A stretch of DNA of 14,787 bases from Auxenochlorella pyrenoidosa (Eukaryota > Chlorophyta > Trebouxiophyceae > Chlorellales > Chlorellaceae): positions 466,288-481,074 of the forward strand of contig KQ482011.1 of assembly GCA_001430745.1 (NCBI GenBank), read 5' to 3'. Shown one piece after another: positions 8,505-14,787 of this stretch (positions within the stretch are counted from its first letter, which is position 1; each line of letters starts with the position of its first letter). The notes beneath the pieces are model-generated. The model had not been told where the DNA came from. It did no database searches and saw only the letters and a list, made by a program, of their open reading frames with translations. The position numbers and the translations under genes were made by a program.

Positions 8505-9372
8505 ATGGCGGCAGCACCCTGCATCCAAGTGCTGGCCAGCCGGCCGGCATGCCCCTCCGCCACCTGGCGGCCGCTGCTCGCGGCGCCTCGGCGTGCACAG
8601 GCCTTGCACAGCCCCGGCGCATCTGCTGGTGCCCTGGCTGGGGCGCGCCAGGTGGGCGGCCCCCAGCTGCAGGCGTCCACACCGCGCCTGCGCATGGTCA
8701 GCCCATGTGCCAGCTGGAGTGGCAACGCTCCCGAGCACGCCGGCAGCGCGAGCGGCAGCAGCGGTGGCGCGTCGCCGCAGATGGGTGACATGGACAGGAA
8801 GGTGAGGCTCGGGGGTTGGGGGCCTGGCGGGGGTGCAGCGCCGCCGTGGCATGCAAGCTGCTGATGAGCAGGCCAGTCGCAGATGCGAAGAGGGGGGATT
8901 CGACCCCAGAGGTCTCTAGAGAGGAGCAGATCTATTCTGGCCCCTTGCCTTGAGGCAGAAGCTTGTGCCGCAGGGCATTTCAACCTGCAGCTGAAAAGCA
9001 TCACCAACCGACCCTCCCCCCGCGCGCATCCCGCCCCGCCAGCAGATCCTCGACGCCTCCCTCCGCGTGCAAGCCTTCCAGGGCAAGGCGGCGCGCTCGT
9101 TCCACAAAGCTGTCTTCATCTTCGGCTTCATGTGGCTCGTCGGTCAAGTGATGTTCTTTGCCATGCCTGCGACCACCACCCCTGCGCACATGTTGTACCA
9201 GGGCGGAAGCTTCCCCTTCAGCAGCCCGCTCAGCTTCGCCGGCCCCGCACTGGTCTACCACACCCTGGATGCCATGTGGAGCCTGCTCGGCGCCCTGTGC
9301 GCCTGGGCCACCCTGGCGTGGCTCAGTTGGCAGCAGCGCAAGGGGCAGGGCCGGCAGCAGCACCAGCCCTGA
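8505..9372 (+). CDS. Array paralog P4: presequence plus two-hydrophobic-segment membrane protein, unknown family
   Basis: Coding exons 8505-8801 and 9046-9372 join in phase 0 (AAG|GTGAGG...AGCAG|ATC) and encode 207 residues, the longest of the five. The presequence begins MAAAPCIQVLASRPACPSAT and ends LRMVSPCAS. A Ser/Gly linker ends in MGDMDRK, identical to P3. The mature part starts ILDASLRVQAFQGKAARSFH, then hydrophobic VFIFGFMWLVGQVMFFAM, a variable loop rich in Thr, Pro and Ser, a second segment (GPALVYHTLDAMWSLLGAL), CAWATLAWLSWQQRK and the P3-type Gln/His end. The 5' flank, including tgtactgacga and cagtgcggctcctgagtg, is nearly the same as in P3, pointing to a recent P3/P4 duplication. 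It has the best TATA box of the array. Family unknown. Confidence 0.76.
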
Positions 9373-9524
9373 GTGGCGGCGCGGGGGGCGCTGGGCAATA
9401 GAACGCTGCAGCGGCGCGCCGCGCCGCGCAGCATGCCCCTCTGTGCTTGCTCGAGGCACTGCTCTGCGCCGACCCCACTTCAACAGGGCACACTCTATCC
9501 TCATGTGAAATTCCTAAGCCTGGC

Positions 9525-9529
9525 TGCAA
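9525..9529 (+). terminator. Possible P4 poly(A) signal, TGCAA variant
   Basis: TGCAA in cctggctgcaagg, about 150 bases past the P4 stop, aligns with the TGTAA after P3. Its use is uncertain. Confidence 0.3.
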
Positions 9530-9726
9530 GGACACACTGCTGGCAGCAGTGTCCTGGCAGCCGCAGCAGGCCCGCATGCTGCCTGTGGTGCAGGGTCCAG
9601 AACACACACACATGTGTGCACAACTGCCTGCAGAGCTCACACAGCACGCACCAGGGAAGCTCTTGTTTCGTGGCACGCTGACTCTGACAGTGCGTTCCAG
9701 GCCCTCCAAGGTGGGTTTCGACTGTG

Positions 9727-9750
9727 CCTGCCTGCCTGCCTGCCTGCCTG
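9727..9750. repeat. (CCTG)6 microsatellite in the first P5 intron
   Basis: Six perfect tandem CCTG units lie directly after the exon A donor of P5 (exon ends at 9710). The other units have a non-repetitive gcctgcgagcctgc-like sequence here, so this looks like a local expansion. Confidence 0.85.
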
Positions 9751-9964
9751 CTGCCAGTCCTGACAGCCCTACCAGTGCGTGATTGCCGCAACCTCTGCTT
9801 GCGTCCGTGACAACGAGGGTGTAAGAATCAATCAGCAGAGAGCCACATGGCGGCTTGTGAGTGCCTTGCACCCCGCCGCCAGCGCCGTCCTGCAGCGGCG
9901 CCCCCTGTGGCCGCCGCTGCCGCTCACGGCACCCTGGTGTTGAAACCTCATCACCTGGCTGCAG

Positions 9965-10017
9965 ATCGCCGGTGTGAGGGCATCAGCTGCTCTTTCGCAC
10001 TGCGCAGCTGCTTCAAG
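9965..10017 (+). other. P5 non-coding 5' exon B
   Basis: The segment lies between a ctggctgcag acceptor and a cttcaag|gtgaga donor, with the shared core gagggcatcagctgc. Exon A ends at 9710, and the last leader exon begins at 10216, after gctgccgcag. Confidence 0.55.
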
Positions 10018-10238
10018 GTGAGACCGGCGGCTGCAGGGTCTGCTGCGGCTCCGCCATGGGCCTGCTGGCGCCGCGACCTCTGCCCTGGAAGGTTGCGCGA
10101 CATGGCAACCAGCACGTCCCGCCCTGACCATCAATTTGACCACATTGCCCCCACCCTGCCCGCCATCTCCTGTGTGTCCTGGAAGCGACCGCCCTTCCTG
10201 TGCCAGCTGCCGCAGGCCGGCACCGTTGGACACCTGAC

Positions 10239-11086
10239 ATGACAGCAGCAGCCTGCATCGGCACGCTGGCCAGCAGGCCGGCATGCCTGTTGGCCGCCTG
10301 GCGGCCGCTGCTCACGGCGGCCCGGCGCGCACAGCCCCTGCAAGCCGCGCCTGCTGCCGCCCTGGCTGGGGCGCGCCCGCTGGGCGGCCCCCAGCTGCAG
10401 GCGCCCAAGCCGCGCCTGCGCATGGTTCGCGCCTGCGCCAGCAGCGGCGCTCCCAAGCAAGCCGGCAGCCCTGGCGGCAGCGGCGGCGACATTGAAAGGA
10501 AGGTGAGGCCCCTGCAGGCACTTCGGCTTCCTTTTGCAGGCCTTGCGGGGGTGCAGTGTTGTGCCATCCGAGCCACTGCTGAGCAGGCCAGTCCTGATGC
10601 ACCAAGTAGGGCCCCGGCCCCAGCCCGGGCCTCTGCTCCGCCTCAGCAGCTGCCCATGCATATGCCTCCTGCAGCAGGGCGGCTCCAGCTGCGTAGTTGA
10701 ACAGCGCCACTGAACACAACACCCTTTGACCCACTTACTGCCCCTGTCGGCAGATCTGCGACACATCCTTCCAGCTGAAGACCTGCCTGGGCAGGGCAGC
10801 ATTCAAGCTCTTCTCAGCGGCCTTCTACCTTGGAATCATGTGGGCCCTCAGCTGGTTGGTGCCCGGCCGGCGGCTGTTCAGCCCAAGTGTGTCCTGGTCG
10901 GTAAAGAACAAGGGCGGGCCCCCCACCACCTACGGCTTCAGCGGCATCGGCATCATGCTCATCTGGCACTCCCTGGAAGCCATCTGGTCCCTCTTCGACG
11001 CACTGTGCGCCTGGGCCACCCTGGCGCGGCTCAGGCAGCAGCAGCAGCAGCAGCGGCAGCAGTGCAGATGGCCGCGCCAGCCCTGA
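10239..11086 (+). CDS. Array paralog P5: presequence plus two-hydrophobic-segment membrane protein, unknown family
   Basis: Coding exons 10239-10502 and 10754-11086 join in phase 0 (AAG|GTGAGG...GGCAG|ATC), giving 198 residues. The presequence (MTAAACIGTLASRPACLLAA through LRMVRACAS) is very close to that of P2. The linker is short and ends in GGDIERK. The mature domain diverges strongly: ICDTSFQLKTCLGRAAFKLF, hydrophobic SAAFYLGIMWALSWLV, a basic loop (FSPSVSWSVKNKGG), then GIGIMLIWHSLEAIWSLFDA and CAWATLARLRQQQQQQ. Six CAG codons (11036-11053) give a Gln run in the tail. I see no TATA-like box upstream; the region before exon A is unlike P2-P4 and carries a CA run near 9602. Expression may therefore differ. 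Family unknown. Confidence 0.75.
11036..11053 (+). repeat. (CAG)6 coding repeat in P5
   Basis: Six perfect CAG codons encode a Gln run in the C-terminal tail of P5. The other paralogs have one to three Gln mixed with Arg here, so this looks like slippage expansion of an existing Gln-rich tail. Confidence 0.85.
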
Positions 11087-11243
11087 GCGGCATGCCTGGC
11101 TGCGCCAGGCGCGCCAGGAAGCAGATGAATGCACCGGCGGCGCGGTGCGCTGCGTGCCCCTTTGCTTGCTCAAGGCGCTTTTCTGCGCAGACCCTGCTTC
11201 GAGGGGCCGCACTCTCTCCTTGTGTGAAGTGCCTGACTCTGGT

Positions 11244-11248
11244 TGCAA
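11244..11248 (+). terminator. Possible P5 poly(A) signal, TGCAA variant
   Basis: TGCAA in ctctggttgcaaga, about 160 bases past the P5 stop, aligns with the P3 TGTAA. Confidence 0.3.
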
Positions 11249-11279
11249 GACACGAGGTCGGGCCGGCATGGAGGCGTCG

Positions 11280-11840
11280 GGCTGGCCAGTTTTCAGGGCC
11301 ACAGCTGCAGCAGTGTGGATGGCAGGCCTGCATGCTGCCACCGGTGCAGGGGCCAGCACATCTGGCGATGCCTGCAGTCCTTTTGACCGCATAGGTGCAG
11401 CAGCCGCCCGCAGATGGCTGGAGACCCGGCGCCGACGGTTGCTCAGCAGCGCGGCATGCATGTGCCCATAAATATGTTGCACCCTGCTCCGCACCCAGCG
11501 GGCGGGCCGCCTGCCTGCTCTGCTCGCCCGGAAGGCACGAAAGCCAGTCTCGCCGACGCCTCCGGCATGGTATCATCTGCTGCGGCGGCCATCACTGCTC
11601 AGGGCGCCCCTGCAATTGTCACTCGTCCAAGCGCTGGCGGCTGCACACGCATGCTTTAACAACAACCATATGAGCGGTTCCTGCACCTGCCAGCACCACT
11701 GCTGCCGGTGGCGGCAGTGGCAGTGGCGGCGGCAGTGGCGGGCAGCCTCAGAGGCAAGCTGTGCTGCAAGGGAGCCGAATACGCATGTCATCGCGCTGCT
11801 AGGAAGCCAGGCTCGCCACCGGAGCAGCAAGAGCCTGTCC
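11280..11840 (+). other. Decayed inter-unit sequence after P5 (remnant of a sixth unit)
   Basis: No gene is seen here. The stretch repeats the spacer found between array units: ggctggccagttttcaggg and gcagcagtgtggatggcagg near 11280-11325, with inverted arms TGGCAG (11320-11325) and CTGCCA (11335-11340). Further on, ggttcctgcacctgccagca at about 11680 matches the sequence before P4 (about 7708) with one change, followed by the same ggcggcagtggcgg run. The part holding the array promoter and leader exon A is missing. This is either a unit that lost its gene or the array's right boundary, and it now lies upstream of the unrelated lumenal-protein gene. Confidence 0.6.
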
Positions 11841-11887
11841 ATGTAGGGTTCGGGCCCCAGGCTTCTCGCTGTGCTCTCCCCATCGAC

Positions 11888-11893
11888 TATAAA
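11888..11893 (+). promoter_or_regulatory. TATA box for the Tat-signal protein gene
   Basis: TATAAA in ccatcgactataaattgtgg lies 195 bases before the ATG at 12088. A start about 30 bases downstream would give a leader of roughly 165 bases. It is one of few AT-rich spots here. Confidence 0.55.
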
Positions 11894-12087
11894 TTGTGGC
11901 ATTATATGAGCACCAATGGTGCGTTTGCAAAGGCGTTTGGTCACCTCAGTTCCTCCTGCTGCGTGCTGGCCATCGCAGCTCATCTTCCCGGGTGAGGCCG
12001 CAAGTGGTGCCCGACAGCCCAGCGTCGCTCACAACGCACTGTAGTTCATCCTTGTACACTTTTGCAGCACAGCCAGCAGCCCTCACG

Positions 12088-13048
12088 ATGCAGGCCCTCA
12101 CCTCGTCCGTGCGCCTGGTGCGATGCGGGCTTCTTCTGCGCCCGGGCCGCTTCTTCCAGCGTTTATAGTACATGTTTTGATTGAAACTATCGTTTCCCTT
12201 CCTGCAGGCTGCTCCCGCCAAGGTGCAGACCCGCCAGCAGCGGCAGGCTGTGGTCTGCTCCGCAGTGCCTCAGGAGCAGACTCAGCGGCGCGCGGTGCTG
12301 GCGGCAGGCCTGGCTGCCGGTGCGCATCGCTGCTGAGCGGGGGCAGCCGGGGGCGCTGCGGTGGCGAGCGCTGAGCTGCTGAGGCGGTGCCTGCAGTTGC
12401 GGGTGCCTGCAGCCCCGCGTTTGAGCTTTGATAAATCAGTGCCAACACATGACATCACAGCCAACAGCAGAACTGTGCAGCTGATCATGCTGCCTGTTGA
12501 CACGAGAGGCTGCAAGGTGCAACGCCGCCGCCGGTGCCCCCACGGCCTTGCACTGCCGCCGCTCACCGCTGCCTGCCAGGCTGACCTCCCTGCAGTGCTG
12601 GGCCTGGCTGCGGGATCGGCGGAGGCGGCGCAGCCTGCCCCCAAGAACTCTTACATCGCCACCAAGGAGGGCTACAACATGGAGGCGAGTCGCCGGGGGG
12701 GTCCTGGGGGGGGCGGCATAGGTCGCACAGAACGCGCACCCGAAGCGCGCCCGTATGTGTACGCCACAGCCGCCCAAGGGCTGCCCGATTCCCGTGTGGT
12801 TACACCAGTCTTGAACGTACTGTGTCTGAAGCTCGTTTTTGTGCATCCTTCCAGCCACCGTGCAGGGCACCAAGAAGCAGGGCATCTCTCCCATGCTGGC
12901 TTCGCATCCTTGCCTTTTCCCGGGGCTCATGCGTGTGCACACCCACCCACCCACCCACCCCGTGCAGGGCACCAAGAAGCAGGGCATCTCCCCCAAGCGC
13001 AAGGCCAAGATCCTGGCCAAGGTGCGCGCCGCCGCCGGCAAGCAGTGA
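12088..13048 (+). CDS. Small basic protein with twin-arginine thylakoid signal, unidentified
   Basis: Exons 12088-12117, 12208-12319, 12596-12684 and 12968-13048 total 312 bases, giving 103 residues. Joins are phase 0, phase 1 (G|TG) and phase 0. An alternative acceptor after 12579 would create an immediate TGA, so the 12595 acceptor was chosen. The third intron starts with GC (GAG|GCGAGT). Residues 1 to about 35 look like a plastid transit peptide. Then come QRR and a hydrophobic core ending in an AxA-type site (RRAVLAAGLAAVLGLAAGSA, then EAA), the classic layout of a thylakoid twin-arginine signal. The predicted mature part is only about 43 residues, with no membrane segment, and is strongly basic toward the C-terminus (NSYIATKEGYNME, then GTKKQGISPKRKAKIL). 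A small lumenal photosystem-associated role is plausible, but I cannot match it to PsbTn, PsbR, PsbW or PsaN. The TATA box at 11888 and TGTAA at 13274 fit this model. Confidence 0.75.
12857..12994 (+). repeat. Duplicated 3' splice site and exon start, 102-base spacing
   Basis: The sequence from cgtgcag through ggcaccaagaagcagggcat and ctc occurs at about 12859-12890 and again at about 12961-12992, nearly identical. The second copy is the real start of exon 4. The first lies in the intron with the same acceptor and frame, and the 102 bases between hold no stop. Confidence 0.85.
12941..12960. repeat. (ACCC)5 microsatellite
   Basis: Five tandem ACCC units sit immediately upstream of the exon 4 acceptor of the Tat-signal protein gene and act as its pyrimidine-rich tract. 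Confidence 0.85.
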
Positions 13049-13273
13049 GCGGAGGCGCCCGCGTTGGACCCGAGCGTTCAGCCCCTCTCTCCTCCCCTTG
13101 GCGCTGCCCTCTGGAGCCGCCGCGCAGCCCCCCCGCCCTGCGTGCGAGTGTATGTCTGCCCCCCCGCTCTCCCTTGCCCTCCCCTCCCGCACTCAAAACA
13201 GCACTGTCCCCCCACCGAGGAGAAAACTTTGTCCTGCCAATTTTCAGACTGTTGCTGCTTTGCGCTCCCCCCT

Positions 13274-13278
13274 TGTAA
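13274..13278 (+). terminator. Poly(A) signal TGTAA of the Tat-signal protein gene
   Basis: TGTAA lies 226 bases after the stop, following a long C-rich 3' untranslated region. It supports the gene's end and the green-algal assignment. Confidence 0.6.
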
Positions 13279-13567
13279 GCTACCCTGTCTCGCTGGGAAA
13301 GGTCGAGGGCCAGCGTTGTGCCGGGAGGCAGGTTGGCCGGCAGTCTAGCAGGCAGCCGGCGGTCGTTCCTGGCACCTGGCATGAGCATCATACATCAAAC
13401 AAATCAGAACCACGGCGTCAAGATATCCATCCCTTGCTTCCTCGGTACACCATCGGTGGGCGCTTCACAGTCACACGCGATGCATGCACCGCACGCCTCA
13501 ACTGGCGGTCAGCCTGTCTGTCTGTCAAGCAGGCTGTCAGCGCGTCAAGTCGGGTGTCAGGGACAGC
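13279..13567. other. Convergent intergenic region
   Basis: This stretch lies between two convergent genes. I see no coding sequence and no TTACA (minus-strand TGTAA) for the polymerase gene, so that gene's 3' end is not placed. Confidence 0.4.
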
Positions 13568-14763
13568 TCAGTCAAAATACACATGCCGGCTGGCGCCGCC
13601 GCTGTGTCGCCGCTCTTGCCGCTGCTTGCCTTGGGACGGCGGCGACGGCCGGCCGTGCTGTCGCTTGTTGGACCCGTGGTGGTGGTGGTGGTGGTGGTGG
13701 TGCTTGTGATGCTTGTGATGCTTGTGTTTTTTTCCGTGCCGCTGCCGCTGCTGGCCCTCCTCCTCCTCGCTGCTCGCCTCATCTGCCGCCGCCCCTGCGC
13801 AGCCGCCGTCGCTGTCGCTGTCACTCAGGCTGCGCTCGCGGCGCCGCCGCTTGTGCCGCGCGCGCTGCGCCTGCTGCTCCCCCTCGCCGCTGCCTCCCCG
13901 CCCGCCCTCCTCCCGCGCTTGCTCTCGCTTGCGCCCCCGCTCCAACTCCTCCTCCGCAGCCGCCCTGTCCTTCTTCTTCCGCTTCTTGCTGGGGGGCGAG
14001 GGCGCGTCGCCGTCTGGGTGCGGCGGCGGCGCCCGCAGGAAGAGCACCGGATCGAGCCTGATCGGGAGTGAGGGGGGAGGGGCCGCTTTGCTTTGCTGGC
14101 GGGTGCCAATTGCGCAAGGCACAGGGGCTGGGGCCCGCTGGAACAGCATTGAGCCGAGGTTCCGCCCAGAAGGGAAGGAGGGTTGTGGAAGGGGCCCTCT
14201 AATTAAGGGTAACCCCAACTGACGGCAGCCGCAACTCTCACCGGATGATGCGCTGCAGCAGGGATGCGCCCGGGTCGGCGGGGGCGGTGAGCTGGCAGTA
14301 GGCCCAGTCAAAGGCCATGCGCACCTGCAGGCAGCGCAGAGGGGGCGGCCAGGCAAGCAGCGCAGAGGGGAGTGGGCAGGGCAGCAGGGCGGCACGCCGG
14401 GGGCGGGAGGAGGTCGGCCTGGGCGCTGCACGGCCGGGCGTAGCGGCGGGGGCTCCGACTATGCCAGTTGGGTCTGGAGGCAAGCAGGCGCCGCCTCGGT
14501 GCCATCCACAGGGACTCCGGGGGCCAGGGCTGCAGGGGTAACGAGCCACGCTGGGCTGGCTGCCCAGGCAGGAGAGCCGCCGCTACTGGCCCTCGCACCC
14601 GCTCTGCAGATGTTGCGCCCCAGGGCCCCAAACTTAACCCCCGCCCGCACCACACACAAGCCCCACGGCTTGCACCCACCCTGGAGATGTTGTACGAGTT
14701 GCGCCCCAGGTCGTTCTCCGGATCGTTGGGGTCCTCCACAGCAAACAGGAAGGGCCGGTCGGG
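13568..14763 (-). CDS. Non-canonical poly(A) polymerase, TRF4/PAPD5 type (C-terminal part; 5' end outside window)
   Basis: Minus-strand exons: 14763-14680, 14324-14242 and 14057-13568; earlier exons lie beyond the right edge. Joins are phase 0 and phase 2 (CG + G = Arg). The first exon reads FAVEDPNDPENDLGRNSYNI, the PAP-associated-domain signature (DP-P-N-(D/I)-(G/S)--SY) of the TRF4/TRF5 and PAPD5/PAPD7 family. The next adds VRMAFDWAYCQLTAP and ASLLQRIIR, continuing as LDPVLFLR, the end of that domain. In other eukaryotes these nuclear enzymes add short A tails to aberrant or maturing RNAs in TRAMP-like complexes. The catalytic nucleotidyltransferase part is not in the window. The remaining 155 or so residues are disordered: Lys/Arg-rich runs (KKRKKK, RRRR), a Ser-Asp run (SLSDSDSD), a Glu run and a nine-His tract at 13676-13702. 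These could serve nuclear import or RNA binding, but that is inference. Acceptor and donor sequences are standard GT-AG. Confidence 0.82.
13676..13702 (-). repeat. Nine-codon histidine repeat
   Basis: Nine tandem GTG triplets on the plus strand read as nine His codons in the polymerase C-terminus. They follow a two-His/Lys pattern (HKHHKHHK), so the run probably expanded from it. Confidence 0.85.
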
Positions 14764-14787
14764 CTGCAGGGGGGGTGGGGGGGGTGG

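Noticed and set aside
1635..11969. 18-base identity cctcctgctgcgtgctgg at 1635-1652 and 11952-11969, near each end of the array
   Set aside because: Considered as array-flanking direct repeats from an insertion. It is built of common CTG-type words in this genome, no longer homology surrounds it, and it is not at the array borders.
12361..13278. 305-codon plus-strand frame across the Tat-signal gene
   Set aside because: It reads through introns 2 and 3 and reads exon 4 out of frame. The spliced model gives a coherent Tat signal and a stop at 13048.
13318..14071. Plus-strand open frames of 195-247 codons at the right end
   Set aside because: They are opposite the polymerase C-terminal exon. 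The minus strand joins in phase to a recognisable PAP-associated domain, so these are shadows; the poly-Val run is the reverse of the poly-His tract.
1..14787. tRNA, rRNA, transposon ends or CRISPR repeats
   Set aside because: I saw no cloverleaf, no terminal inverted repeats with target duplication, no transposase or reverse transcriptase motifs, and no regularly spaced short repeats. The 2-kb periodicity is explained by gene duplication.

Overview
The window looks like nuclear DNA of a green alga, most likely a chlorophyte such as a trebouxiophyte. It is very GC-rich, its genes are split by short GT-AG (and several GC-AG) introns, predicted N-termini look like organelle targeting peptides, and TGTAA poly(A) motifs follow two genes. 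There is no bacterial operon structure, no Shine-Dalgarno pattern, and no RNA gene, transposon or CRISPR that I can support. All gene models were spliced by eye from raw sequence, and none has transcript support.

Layout. (1) 80-1523, minus strand: 5' part of a gene for a probably plastid-targeted protein with a SirB1-type transglutaminase-like domain; it runs off the left edge. (2) About 1866-11250, plus strand: a tandem array of five paralogous genes (P1-P5) with start codons 1.7-2.0 kb apart. Each has two conserved non-coding 5' exons, a first coding exon encoding an Arg/Ala-rich presequence, and a second coding exon encoding a roughly 105-residue domain with two hydrophobic segments and a basic Gln/Arg-rich tail. 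I do not recognise the family. (3) 11280-11840: a decayed copy of the inter-unit sequence, as if a sixth unit had lost its gene. (4) 12088-13048, plus strand: a four-exon gene for a 103-residue protein with a twin-arginine thylakoid signal and a short basic mature part. (5) 13568-14763, minus strand: 3' part of a gene for a TRF4/PAPD5-type non-canonical poly(A) polymerase, convergent with gene 4 and running off the right edge.

The most unusual signal is in the array. The paralogs keep their leader exons, presequence and untranslated sequence much more alike than their mature membrane domains. That reverses the usual pattern, in which targeting peptides diverge fastest. The inter-unit spacers carry a small inverted repeat with one compensatory change. 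Other points of interest are a 102-base in-frame duplication of a 3' splice site in gene 4, a duplicated 5' splice site in gene 1, and an apparent excess of GC-AG introns. Gene 1 and P1 are divergent. P1-P5 and gene 4 are co-directional but appear to be separate transcription units, since most have their own TATA-like box or poly(A)-like motif. Nothing shows that the flanking genes work with the array.
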